64,000 nt of DNA from Nemania diffusa (Eukaryota > Ascomycota > Sordariomycetes > Xylariales > Xylariaceae): positions 3,978,501 through 4,042,500 of the forward strand of contig JBBPUQ010000008.1 in the NCBI GenBank assembly GCA_038501195.1, written 5' to 3'. This document shows, piece by piece, positions 50,176 to 60,770 of this stretch (position 1 is the stretch's first letter; each line of letters begins with the position of its first letter). Below the pieces are notes generated by a model. It was not told the DNA's origin and made no database searches. It saw only the letters and a list, made by a program, of their open reading frames with translations. Both the position numbers and the translations under genes were made by a program.

Positions 50176-52893
50176 ATGTTCCTCTTCCAAATGCTGCGCG
50201 CTAGACGGCTTGCTACGTCTCCAGGCAGAACGAACGGCATCAGCCCCTACTATCTTCGTCAAGTCTACCCTTCGTCCGGGGCTGATACAGCATCAGACAT
50301 CGACATCATTGCCATCCATGGTCTCGACACCAAGTCACCGGACACATGGAGATATAAAACTAAAACGGGTTACGTCGACTGGCTCACACACGAACGCATG
50401 CTCCCAACAAAAGTAGGAAACGCGCGGATCTTCACATGCAATTGGCCCGCGGAGTTGTTCCAGAAATGGATTCCGACCACATTGAAAGAGGCTGCGGAGA
50501 TATTACGGGATAGTATCAGACAGCATCTGGAACAGAATATCCGAGCAAGAAAAGACCAGCGGATCTTGTTCATTGCATCGTGCCTTGGCGGCATAATCTT
50601 ATTAAAGGCTCTCGATATGGATCGCTCTCCTGGCAATGACAATAGCCGCCCATCTCTCATACGCGCCACACGTGGTATCGTCTTCCTTGCTACGCCCTTC
50701 CTTGGTACTGCATTCAAAGACATGCCGGACTGGGAGCTAACGGTATGGGCTTCGCTGAATGGCAAGGAGGTGACTGCTCTGATAGACTATACGAGGAGTC
50801 CAACAGCCCTCGGCGACCTCGTCGATACATTCATCAGTCTTGCAAAGGCTGAGGGTTATCACGTTTGGGCCTTCTGGGAAGCCGGCGAGACGAATCTTTT
50901 GAGAAAACTGTATCTCGGCTGGGCATTCTCGAAACGGATCTATTACGCCTGGCCTATGATCTTCATATTGACCTTGCTCCTGGATGCGTTTTCCCATTGG
51001 CTACTGGTCTTCTGGGCTCTTTGGATATCGTGTTTTCAGGCGTTCAAATCGAAACAAGTAAGCATTATATTTAGAATAGACATCGATTTTGTTGAATAAA
51101 ACTCTGCTAACTTCCGCTAGCTTGTTGATAGAGATTCCGCAAGGGCGCGGTATTTTGACAGTTCGCGTCTTGATCGGCCACATGTCCTAATGAATAAATT
51201 CAATTGCGACGAATGGGATGAGCATGGAAAGAATGACTATCCTAAAGTCGCCATGAAAATCGAGGAGATTCTTGTCAAGATTCGCGAGGGGCGAATTCTT
51301 GATAAGGTCGATGCCTATATATGCAAGAAACACTACAGCGCCAATAGACTCAAGATTGAGCGACTCTCGGGTGAAGCGCTGCCAATGGCACAGTGTTATA
51401 TTAATCTTGCTGTAATCGAGGATACGAGCCATGCTACAGCCCATTCCGAGAAACAGCCAAAAAAAGGGGACTCACAGTCCTACCCATCTTCAATCACAGA
51501 TCGACTAAACATCGAAGGACTGGACAATGGTACTCGGGTCGAGCTGGCGAAAATCTTCGGCAATGCCTCCGAAAGCATTGCAAAACAACCAAGACGAATC
51601 TTGATTCGAGGAAGGGCAGGAGCTGGAAAGACTACCTTGTGTAAGAAGATGGTTCACGAATTTATCTATTGTGGTACGTGGAAGGCCATATTCGATCGCG
51701 TACTCTGGGTGCCTTTACGGACATTAAAAATAAGGCCCAATAGAGGCTACAGTGTCAAAGGCCTATTTCTCAGGCATTTCTTCTCAAATAAGCATAAAAC
51801 CTTCGCGACAGTGCTAGAAAAAGAACTAGACAATACCGACTGTGCTAGAACTCTGTTCGTTCTCGACGGCTTAGATGAAGTTTCAGAGGGGTTCGATCCA
51901 AAAAGTGAGATGCACTCATTGCTCATATCTCTTTTAGATCGACCGAATGTTATTGCTACGTCCCGACCTTTTGTAAGCTTTTCAACCGATCTACGCTTCG
52001 ACCTCTATTTGGAAACGATTGGATTCTGCCCCGACCAGGTATGCCAATATATTGAAAAGAGCAGCCCAGACCAAGCCGATGAGATACGTTCATTCCTGGG
52101 TCGGCATCTACTTATCCAGGGCCTTGTTCGGATTCCGATCCAACTGGATGCGCTTTGCTTCGTATGGGCTAAGGGCTTCGATAATGATCAACTGGGGACT
52201 ATGACGGCCGTGTATGAGGCTATTTCGAAGTGGCTGTGGAGGAAAGACAGCTCGCGACTTGATAAACGGCAAAATGCTATGACGGCCGAGCCGGTGCAAA
52301 TCGAAGATGATCATAAACCAATAGTAGCGTTTCTTGAATGCCTGGCTTTTAATGGAATATATAGCAATGTGATCGAGTTTCAAGAAAATCATCGAATAAA
52401 CGTCATGAGAACCTATCCTGAAGTTAGTCAATGGCTTGGCAACTTCTCTTTCGGAGATATTTCTTTTCTGCGAACATCGGACCCCTCAGCAAAGGTAGCT
52501 GATCAAAGCTACCACTTCCTACACCTGACCTATCAAGATTTTTTTGCGGCTCGGTACTTCGCCCGGCAGTGGCAGGATGGAGGAGATGTCGAATTTTTCA
52601 ATGAATTTGGGGCGACAAAGGGCAAGCTTACGAAAGTTAGTGCTGATACTTTTCTACAGGAAAACATGTACAACGCTCGCTACGATATAGTATGGCGCTT
52701 CACTGTTGGCCTGCTTGAACCTGATCAGGTACAAAGCTTCTTTGAGGCAATAGAACGACAGGCACTCGATCCCTTGGGACCTTCACACCAGTGGCTAATT
52801 TCACATTGCTTACCGGAGGCGGATAAGTGGAATGGCGAGCTACGTGTTTCACTAGAATTGAGGGCATATCGGTGGCTACTGAATTTCATGTAA
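50176..52893 (+). CDS. NOD-like receptor: alpha/beta-hydrolase-like domain plus NACHT, short C-terminus
   Basis: Exons are 50176-51057 and 51121-52893 (63-nt intron, GCTAAC branch, CGCTAG acceptor), giving 884 residues. Residues 40-250 form a SesB/PGAP1-like hydrolase: DIDIIAIHGLDTKSPDTW, then RILFIASCLGGIILLKAL, where the G-x-S-x-G elbow reads A-S-C136-L-G. Residues 255-290 are strongly hydrophobic and aromatic. The linker DRPHVLMNKF and PMAQCYINLAVIE are hallmarks of one fungal STAND subfamily as I recall it. Walker A is GRAGAGKTT (458-466), Walker B LFVLDGLDEV (539-548), followed by NVIATSRP and a winged-helix-like stretch to YHFLHLTYQDFFAARYF. The frame ends at LRAYRWLLNFM, about where HEAT, ankyrin or WD repeats usually start. 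Such receptors sense non-self and trigger defence or cell death; the effector activity here is inference. No in-frame ATG lies upstream of 50176 in the open frame. Confidence 0.88.
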
Positions 52894-54365
52894 GCTAGCT
52901 ACCCTTTCGTGTGGCGTAGCTACTTAAAAGCTAGAATAAAATAAAGAACAAGTAATACTAAAGAATGTTTGTTGTGTTGAAAGATAAGGAGTGATTTTAA
53001 CAGCCTGCTAGAAATTATAGCTTTTTGATATACTTGTATAAACTATACCTTGTATAACTGGTGTGGTTTAATAATTATTTTAAATTCGATTTTTTTATTA
53101 AAGATAATTAGGTATAAACGCTATAAAAGTTGTATAAGTTCTTGTTAAATTATCTATATTATCCATTTATCAATATTAGCTTAAAACTATTTTATACCGC
53201 TAGTAGGTAGGTGTAATCTTCCTGCTTTATATATTTTTGCGGGATATTAACTTAAGAGGCATTAAATTAAATACTGTGTTTTGATAAACTAAGAAGCAGG
53301 AGTTAATTTAATCCTAAACATAGCAAATTTTCTAGTACAGAAAAGGCATAAATTATAACCTAAATGTTGGGGCCTTTTGTGCAAGCCGTGTTGTACTAAT
53401 AACTAATCTACGGCATGGAGATTTGGGGCTTTAAATTAACAGACTGGCTCTTTTCCTCATTTTTATTCAGGATCAAGATGACCAAAGTGAGATGTTAATT
53501 TGCAATCCGGAATGTGATAAGGAGTTGTTTTGTTTATTGGGCTGCGATATGACTCAATCACGCATGTAAATTTCAGATTGTATCGAGCTGCATGATTCCC
53601 AATCCATCTAAGGTTCTATGACATATATTCAAGTTCTGGATGATACCTTCCGCTCATTTCATTCAAGCAGGTGGCGGAATAGAACTGTAGCGCTGTACCG
53701 CGACACTCCTAAACGGCAAAACGTAGTTAGGTCGAGCATTCAACCCGTCTGAAGTCATCTCAACAGACAATTAATCCAACCATACAATGTTGAACCTCTA
53801 TGGTCTTCCGTACGAGAACACCTCGCGACCACGCCGTATGCCGAAAATAGTAAATGTGCCTATTGGTAGTCACATTTACTTATCCTACTGTGAGGTGAGG
53901 CCACAGTGGCAACCCAAGCCCAACCGACGCGACAGCTCACATGACAACTCAGCGGTGTTTTCGTTGCCGACTACGCCCCCTGCGAGCTAGTTATCTCGGT
54001 TGTCCTGGGTACCTTCGGCCTCTATATGCTAGTCATTTATATAATAGGGGTTCATCGTGCCGTCCTCTAGAGGAATGCCAAGGCTTAGTCTATGAAGTTT
54101 TAACTGCAACCTGCCGCTGCGGGGTAATTAGCTCACAGGAGAGAGTTAGACACATAGATCTTTTACATTAATAATAGCCGAGTTTCCTTTCATCTCACAG
54201 GGGAAGGATGTGACTTGCCTTCTATTACCCTATTACTCTCTAATAGCCCGGTGAACCTTAACATGTCTTGTCCTTAAGATTGCGTATCCTTTTTTCCTCT
54301 TGCCGTGGTCCTGCCTCAGCTAGGTGTTTAGGTGTATTAAGCACTGAGATTGCCGCGATATCGTC
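52894..54365. other. AT-rich tract after the NLR gene, then intergenic
   Basis: 52915-53540 is clearly AT-rich (about 30% GC by eye) compared with the NLR exon. It may be a mildly RIP-mutated remnant. I could not extend the NLR frame into it. 53560-54365 has normal composition; frames at 53787-53990 and 53941-54171 have no support. Confidence 0.5.
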
Positions 54366-55364
54366 TTAAATTCTCTCCAAGATCCACTCTGCAGCATCTT
54401 TGGTGAACTTTCTCTTGTCCGCTTCTGGCTCTAGATGTACTATGTTCCATCAGTAAAAACACATTCAATGTCACTTGTCTCGACTTACTACAGTGATAAA
54501 CGCCTTCGTAAAGAAACAGCGTTTTGTCCTTGATGGGCAAGTCCTCCATATACTTTGCCGTAACCCTAGAATCACAGACCATGTCTCCTGTTCCGTGAAA
54601 TGCTGCGATACTTAGTCCATCATAGTCGTGTATCTCTGGCTGCCCACTTTGTAGCTCTTTCCCGCGGTCCAACATTCCCACAATACCCTCCAGTGTCCCG
54701 GTCTCATGACAAAGCTCATCTGCCGGCCAGAGGCTGCGTGTTGTTTCGTCACGACACATGTACTTGGGGTCCAATCGGCTCACGATCTGCCAGCCAGGCA
54801 GCACTTGGGATGCGATCCTAGCGGCCATGACAGTGAGCCACCAAGGTTCGCCGGATCCATATAGTTTAACATGTGGTGCCTCGGCGAGGAAGCCTCTTAT
54901 CTGTTGCTTGATGTGTTGGGGGCCCTGGGTGGCGTATGTCAAGGCCTCCTGGCCACCCATGGAGTGGCCCATCAGAAATAGCGGTATTGGCGAGGGGAGC
55001 AAGGTCTCTAGAAATCCGGTGATATCCTCTAGGACTTGCGTTGTTGGCCCGGTCATTCCCCTATCGGATTTCCGTGTTACGGAGCGCCCCCAGCCTCGCT
55101 GATCGAATGCATGAACCTCGATTCCGTAGGCGACGAGATTCTGGAACAAGTCGGTGAACCTGACACAATGATCGCTGAAGCCGTGGAGGAAGACCACCGA
55201 GGCAGATGCTGGATTGATTGGCTAGACAGCACGAGTGGACAGTCAACTCAAGCGGCTCCAAGACTGAAGACAAGGACTTCACGCAGACTTACCCTCCAGC
55301 TCTTGGTGAAAAGCTTTACGCCATCTGCGGTGGTGTGCCATCCTTCACTTGTTTTTGCTTCCAT
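54366..55364 (-). CDS. Alpha/beta hydrolase, monoacylglycerol-lipase-like (S33 family)
   Basis: The protein probably cleaves monoacylglycerols or related esters. Exons are 55293-55364, 54489-55221 and 54366-54439, giving 292 residues. The joins read KSWR-PINPASASVVFLHGF and GVYHC-IHLEPEADKRKFTK; both introns start GTAAGT. The oxyanion motif is VVFLHGFSDH. The nucleophile elbow is LFLMGHSMGGQ with Ser111. The acid is probably Asp237 in FHGTGDMVCD, and the base is a His of YHCIHLE (267 or 270). No signal peptide or membrane segment is seen, so a cytosolic or lipid-droplet protein is likely. It is head-to-head with the ASNSD1-like pseudogene, and its leader carries an ATTG repeat. Yeast Yju3 is the nearest named relative; substrate is inference. 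Confidence 0.88.
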
Positions 55365-55426
55365 GATGAAGCGGCAGCGGTGTTGGATGCCTTCAAGCAG
55401 ACGGAATCGCGCGAAGTTGTCTTGAA

Positions 55427-55428
55427 TG

Positions 55429-55469
<41 letters not shown>
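55427..55469 (+). repeat. (ATTG)n tetranucleotide microsatellite
   Basis: About ten GATT units in tandem, lying 63-105 bases upstream of the lipase ATG, so probably within its leader or core promoter. On the minus strand it reads AATC repeats. Length variation between strains is expected. Confidence 0.9.
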
Positions 55470-55471
<2 letters not shown>

Positions 55472-55723
55472 GACAAGAGAGAAGCGACCTGACTTATCTG
55501 GGAGTGGTTGTTCAAGTGTGAATCGGTGCTGGGTCCCATGGACACATATCCAAGTGACTCCCTGGAATCCGATACTTCTGCGCCACGCTTTACCAAAACT
55601 GAGCCACCCCTGCGGCGCAGTTCTCCCTTTGGCCAATGCCAGCGTCAGGAACGTGAGCGACACGACCGCGAAGTTTTTACCCAGATATCATCAGCCCAAA
55701 GACCATTATCTGGGTGCTGCGAG

Positions 55724-56560
55724 ATGTGCGGCATTCACGTTATTCTTTCCCCGAGCTCTTCGCAGACGCCCAGCCATGACCTGGCCGCCTAACTGCGGAA
55801 TCGGGGGCGCGATCATTTGGGCAGCGTCGTAGCGCATGCCGGACCGGGCGCGCAGACTCCGACCTGCACCTCCACCGTGCTTGTGCTCTGCGGGAACCAC
55901 GTCACAGCACAGCCCTTCCACGACTCCCAGACCGGGTCCGTTCTGTGTTGGAACGGAGAGGCCTAGGGGATCGCCGGGCGCGAGGTCGAGGGAAACGACG
56001 GCGAGGCTATCTTCGGTCTGCTCGCGGAAGCAAGTGCTTTGGGCCCCGCGCTGGATGCCAGAGGCCGCATTCTTGATGCTCTTCGATCCATCGAGGGCCC
56101 CTTCGCCTTTGCGTATTTCGACAAGCCCTCGCAGACGCTCTTCTTTGCGCGCGATCGACTGGGACGTCGGTCTCTGGTGTTTTACTAGGATGGGGCGAGC
56201 GGCACCTGCATACTCTCCAGCGTTCCGGAATCCTGCTTGGAAGGAAGTAGAGATCGATGGCGTCTACCACCTGCCTCTTGGGCTACTCTAGGGATTCCTC
56301 TTGCTACCTCGCGGAACGACTGGCAAGCTGGCAGCCGAGGTGGCGATTAGGTGAGTAGCACAGCATCGTCCTTCTACATTGAGGTGCGCTGTCTATCAGA
56401 CTTACCTAGGTATCGGGAATCGGTGTGTTTAATGTATCTGGGCCGCCTAAGGCTGCCTGTTTGACTGCTTCCGCACCGTCTATTCGGTCGCTGAGGCAGC
56501 AGCTGAGCGAGTCGCTTCACCTCCGTGTCAGGAACATCCCCAAGCCGCCCGTGAAATATT
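55724..56560 (+). pseudogene. Asparagine-synthetase-domain protein (ASNSD1-like) pseudogene, 5' part only
   Basis: The intact family has an N-terminal glutamine amidotransferase (Ntn) domain and a C-terminal asparagine-synthase domain. From ATG 55724: MCGIHVILSPSSSQTPS (catalytic-type Cys2), LRNRGRDHLGSVV, STVLVLCGNHVT, GSVLCWNGEA, VEGNDGEAIF, ALRSIEGPFAFAYFDKPSQT and LFFARDRLGRRSLVFY. One frame is kept across three stops: TAA 55790, TAG 55964, TAG 56186. After about 56210 it shifts (WKEVEIDGVYHLPLG in another frame). A last recognisable piece is SIRSLRQQLSESLHLRV near 56480-56540, normally just before the synthase PP-loop. Beyond it nothing is recognisable. Each stop is one C-to-T or G-to-A change from a sense codon; after NGEA the family has Trp, so TGG to TAG fits. 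The GC content remains high. Confidence 0.85.
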
Positions 56561-57100
56561 GACAGCCGAGGTGACACGAGGGCTGCCGTGCTGAGATCGG
56601 AATAAAACTACTCGTGCTCGTCAATGTGTTTAGAAGTCCAAGATCAGCAGCCGTAAAGCCTAGCTATGCTTCATTGCAAACCGGCGGAGTCCGGTGTCAC
56701 AAGCTGTTAGACTGGCTACATGCATACCACCAAGTTATTTAAATTATAGCAAAAGTCCTACAACTGAACCTTGAGACTGCTGGTAGGCCCAATAAGAGAA
56801 TTGATTCCGAGCATTATATTTTCTCTAACCAGGGTCCTTTTGATACTTGCCAGCAAGTGAGCGCTCCTCAACCTACGGATCGGATCCGCATGCGAGCAGT
56901 CTTCGGTCTAACCTTAATTTTGTCTATTTATCTAAGATGTGCGCAATTTTCTAACGACGAAATCTGATGGCTACTGGCTCGTTGACATCTACCCTCGTTT
57001 TCCACACACTCTAAGGCACCTGAAACCCAAATTCCCACTCAGTACCATAACACATGTGTCAAGATCATCGGTCGCACATTGCACGAAACTAATCATAGAC
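56561..57100. other. Intergenic between ASNSD1-like pseudogene and dynamin gene
   Basis: Tail of the decayed gene and 3' flank of the dynamin gene. Nothing further recognised; the synthase half of the pseudogene is not found here. Confidence 0.55.
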
Positions 57101-59446
57101 TCACCTAGACTTCTTACTCTTCTTCTTAGGTCGAACCGCATCCTCGGTTGGTTCGTCCAAACCGCTAGTGAGCTCTGGAGCGTCTGGCGTGACTGATATA
57201 GCGTCTTTGATGTCAAATTCATCAATTCGGATAGGAGCAAGATCTATATGCTCTTTAGTACTAGGGTTTGGCAAATACGAATGAGTTGTTCGACTAACCG
57301 TCAAGTCGGACGCCTGCGAAGCGCACGCAGGTCTCGGAGCCCTTGATAAGAACTTCAACCTGATTTCCTAATTTGGATCTCTTTTCCCGGTCTTCCTTTG
57401 ACTCACCGGCGATGACAGAGACAATATCCTCGGCCATTTCAAACACGACGACGGGTGATAGTATGGTAGAGAGAGCACTCATCAGTTTTCGCTCGATCAC
57501 TTCGATAGCGACGTCGTCAATCATGCGTTTCAGCGCAACCTATATACATTCGTTAAGACTATTCAATTATAGGTGACGAAGTTACTTACGTTATAATAGG
57601 CTTCCATGCAATCGACGGCTTCGGACGCAGCAAACCGTTCATCATCGGGCTCCAATCGTTTGGATAGATTGTTAACCAGATCATCGAGGTTCCAATATTG
57701 ATTAGGTAGGTGCACACGTGTACCTAGGTCACAATCAAAGAATTGCTCAATAACCTCCGAGCAGAATTCTCGCCTTCGTTGGTCACTGATGCGATGGACT
57801 TCTTCGAGATATTGCTCATTATATGTGATAGGGTGACAAAGAATCTGGGAATCGATGAGTTCGCTCGCCTTAGAAGTGATTTCTTCTCTTAGCCTCTCCA
57901 AAGCTGGATAGACCACCCTCTGAAGCAAGCGAGAACCGGCCGCCCCTCCAGCGGCAGAGTTGACGGCAAGCTTCAGAAACTGCTTCGCAGCAGCCCAGCA
58001 ACCGTCGACATGTCTAATCACGATATCCTTCCATGGCTTAGATTGCTCAACAAAGAGGTCAGTGACGATCAAAGGGTTAAAACGACCTGGCAGCTCGCAA
58101 CCCCGCGTTTTCCTCATGAGATCCTGAATTTCATCGATATATTCATTCCTTGTGACTCGGTTGCCAGATGATATGCCCTTGGAATTCGAAGGCAAAATCT
58201 GTCTCGCATGGCCAGACTTCGTCATCTCTTTGGCAAACTCCCGATTGAGATTCTGGATAACTGCTCGGAGGCGTTGCTCATACCCGAGAGCTGTACTCGC
58301 GTTTTCAAAAAATGGATCGAAATAAGTTCCGCCCTTTGCATCGTAGACAAGAGACTGGAATTTCTGGCTGATATTGATGAGGTAGCGCTTTTGTTCATGG
58401 GCCGTGGCCCGCGGCTCTCCGAGCTGGTTTAGATAGACACGGCATTCCCGCAACTTGTCGTCGATCTCTGTAATCAAGCTAGGTAGCTCCGTTATAATCT
58501 GCTTAAGGAGCACCTCGCTCAACTTGGTTCTGAGCTCTTTGACGCCTAGCATCGATGACGGCAGTTGACTCCACACACCCTCCGAAAAGAAAGCCTCCTC
58601 CTCCTCATTGCGACGATGGAGGAGCGATGATCCTTCAACTTTCTCAGAGTCTAGGTTTCTGAGCACGTGCCATCCGAGGTTGAACTCGACTTCTCTGTTC
58701 TGGGCTAAAGAAACCCACGTTGCCTCGCTTGCGGAGCCCTCGACTAGCGTGTCTGGTTTCGTGATCACTCCCATGGTTCGCCTACCCGTGGGATCCGTGG
58801 ACCGGGCGAGTTCGAGCACTATTTGGTTCGCGAAGTCATTCTTGGCCGAAACTACGGCAAGTATAACAGTTCTCGGCTGCGCCATGTAGGTTTGAACAAC
58901 TTCTCTGACCAGCCCCACGTCCGAAATGCTCTGCTGTTTCGTTGGCGAGTGGATCAATCCGGGCAAGTCGACGATGGTGAGGTGTGGATGGTGTGGGCCG
59001 CTGATTTCGATGCGAAGAAGGTCTTTCGAGAAACCCTTCCCCTGGGTCGAAATACCCATGACTATCTTGGCGCTTTCGATCAGATCCTCTAGACCGTTGA
59101 ACCCATCGAGCTTCCCGTGAAAAGCAGAAAGAGCCTCTTTTTCCGACTGGTTGCGTTTTCCGTGGGGAATAATAGAGACTGTGATATCTGCAAACGGTGA
59201 TCTTCGAAGAATGAGCTCGGTAGGGAAGCGGGTGCAGAGATTACTCTTGACCGGGAATGGGACACCAGAGAGAGCTTCAAGAACAGAACTCTTTCCGGAA
59301 GACTGGTCTCCACAAACGATTATCTGCGGAAGGGAAATGTAATGGTCGAGACCTTGAAGTCTCAACTGATCCACGGCATCTAGGAGCTCTAGCTGATCAT
59401 CGGAACACAGTCCATTAAGGACCTCGGTATTAAACGAGACCACCAT
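57101..59446 (-). CDS. Mx-like dynamin superfamily GTPase with GED
   Basis: Large GTPase of the fungal Mx/dynamin-like group; these assemble on membranes or other targets and hydrolyse GTP. Exons are 57590-59446, 57299-57539 and 57101-57243, giving 746 residues. Joins: AYYN-VALKRMIDDVAIEV, and VRLD-DLAPIRIDEF through a 55-nt intron. The start is ATG 59446 (MVVSFNTEVLNGLCSDDQ); the open frame extends further upstream but without a better start. G1 is GDQSSGKSS (46-54), G3 is DLPG, G4 is TKPD. The stalk follows (LTEIDDKL-type helices; FNPLIVTDLFVEQSKPW). The GED spans roughly 590-700, across exon 2. A Lys-rich tail RPKKKSKKSR ends the protein and could act as a nuclear signal (inference). No PH or proline-rich domain, so it is not classical dynamin; it differs from Vps1/Dnm1 in the GED-only C-terminus. 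Confidence 0.9.
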
Positions 59447-60029
59447 GTCGTGAACGATGGCAGGTGAAATGTGCGTAAGTGTTGTAAAGATCTTGATACG
59501 GGAGGAGAGGAAGCCGCTATGAGCTGTGCAGTTGGGGAACTTGCAGGAGAGTGTCCGATGATCTGACAAGGGGACTGAAGCCCGTATCAATGAGGACGAT
59601 GTCAAATATATCTTATTCAGAAGCGATCATAGGAAAACAAACGCGAAATGGGCATGAACAAGGGTATATAAGGAAGCAGTCTGCCTTGGGGTGTCTGGTG
59701 GAAAATGCACGAAAAGCAGCTCAAATAGTGATTTGTCTAGACAATCCGCCAGCGCTCTTCACAAGCAAAGCAAGTCAAATAATAGCCCTTTGAATTGCTT
59801 TACTTGCCGCGATTGCAAGAAACGTTTGCTTGAATGATCTAAGTTGCTAGATGTTGAAGGTTGAAGGTGGCTGGGTAGGTAGGTACTGTAGGTGTAAGTG
59901 GGTACCAGGTATCTAGGTACCTAGGTACCTAGGTACATAGGTAAGTGGGTAATACAGATGTAGGGAAGGGGTTTTATTGGTGAGATAATGAGGATCTAGA
60001 AGCAGGATACGACTTAACCTACCTACCTA
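59447..60029. other. Dynamin upstream region with TAGGTACC repeat
   Basis: Promoter side of the dynamin gene. 59873-59950 is a TAGGTACCTAGG-type self-complementary simple repeat, and CCTACCTACCTA directly abuts the MITE-like element. Confidence 0.6.
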
Positions 60030-60423
60030 AGGGGGGGAGCCCGGTTTTGGGACACGCTGTTGACAGCGGTGTTAGCAGGATTTTTATCCCTATACTGAAG
60101 AGCTGACCTAATATAGTGCCGGCCAGGTCACTTCAGTTCCAGTCTTTTCGACATATACGCTGTTATATAATACGCAGTGTTACAAAAAAACAAAATATTA
60201 TAATAATGTTGTAATATAAACAAAAAGACCTTTTTAGCTTACATTTTTAATAACAGCAGGTGTAACTAGAAAAAAGTAGCAGTTTCGGTGTAGTAATAAA
60301 ATTTAGGTATGCAGTTGCTACAACGCTATTATACAATGCATATAACAGAATAACTAAAAATTGGACAGGGCGACGTAGAAAACACGCAAGTTCTAGCGTG
60401 TCCTAAAACCGGGTTCCCCCCCA
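60030..60423. mobile_element. MITE-like non-autonomous DNA transposon
   Basis: A 394-bp element with 29-bp terminal inverted repeats: left 60030-60058 and right 60395-60423, 26 of 29 matching. The left end reads A, seven G, AGCCCGGTTTTGGGACACGCT. The reverse-complemented right end has AACCC for AGCCC and TTTTAGG for TTTTGGG, both G-to-A changes, plus A/T at the first base. TA lies at both borders (60028-29 and 60424-25), as expected of Tc1/mariner-Fot1 type target duplication. If the flanking CCTACCTA is counted as part of the element, the repeats become 37 bp and the duplication is unclear. The interior is AT-rich and has no transposase frame. Confidence 0.82.
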
Positions 60424-60770
60424 TAGGTAGGAAAGGCCATTCATAAGTACCTAACTTCTTGTTTTACTAAAAAGCAATAAAAAGAATTCTAGAAATATAG
60501 GAAAATTAATTAGAGGGAGTTGGCAAGTATCAAGGCAGATAGGAAATTATTAATTTACTTTTTATTTTTTAAAAGGTGTTAAAAAATTGCTTTGTATTAG
60601 TCCAATTAATTGTTAATTCTCCAGCCCACCGGCACGGTAAAAGGTAGCATTCTAGCATTATTTTTTTTATCGTGTCGCGTTGGCAACTCAGATTACCTAT
60701 ATAGATTCGTCTTTTCTTTTCTATGTCCGTCTATGGTTACCCGTTGGTTCCAAGTACAAATCTTAAAAAG
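60424..60770. other. AT-rich flank right of the MITE-like element
   Basis: AT-rich intergenic sequence; a 61-codon frame (60610-60795) overlaps the next small frame and has no support. Confidence 0.5.

Noticed and set aside
59447..59605. N-terminal extension of the dynamin frame
   Set aside because: The extension starts at a TTG rather than ATG and its residues do not resemble the family; the ATG at 59446 matches known N-termini.
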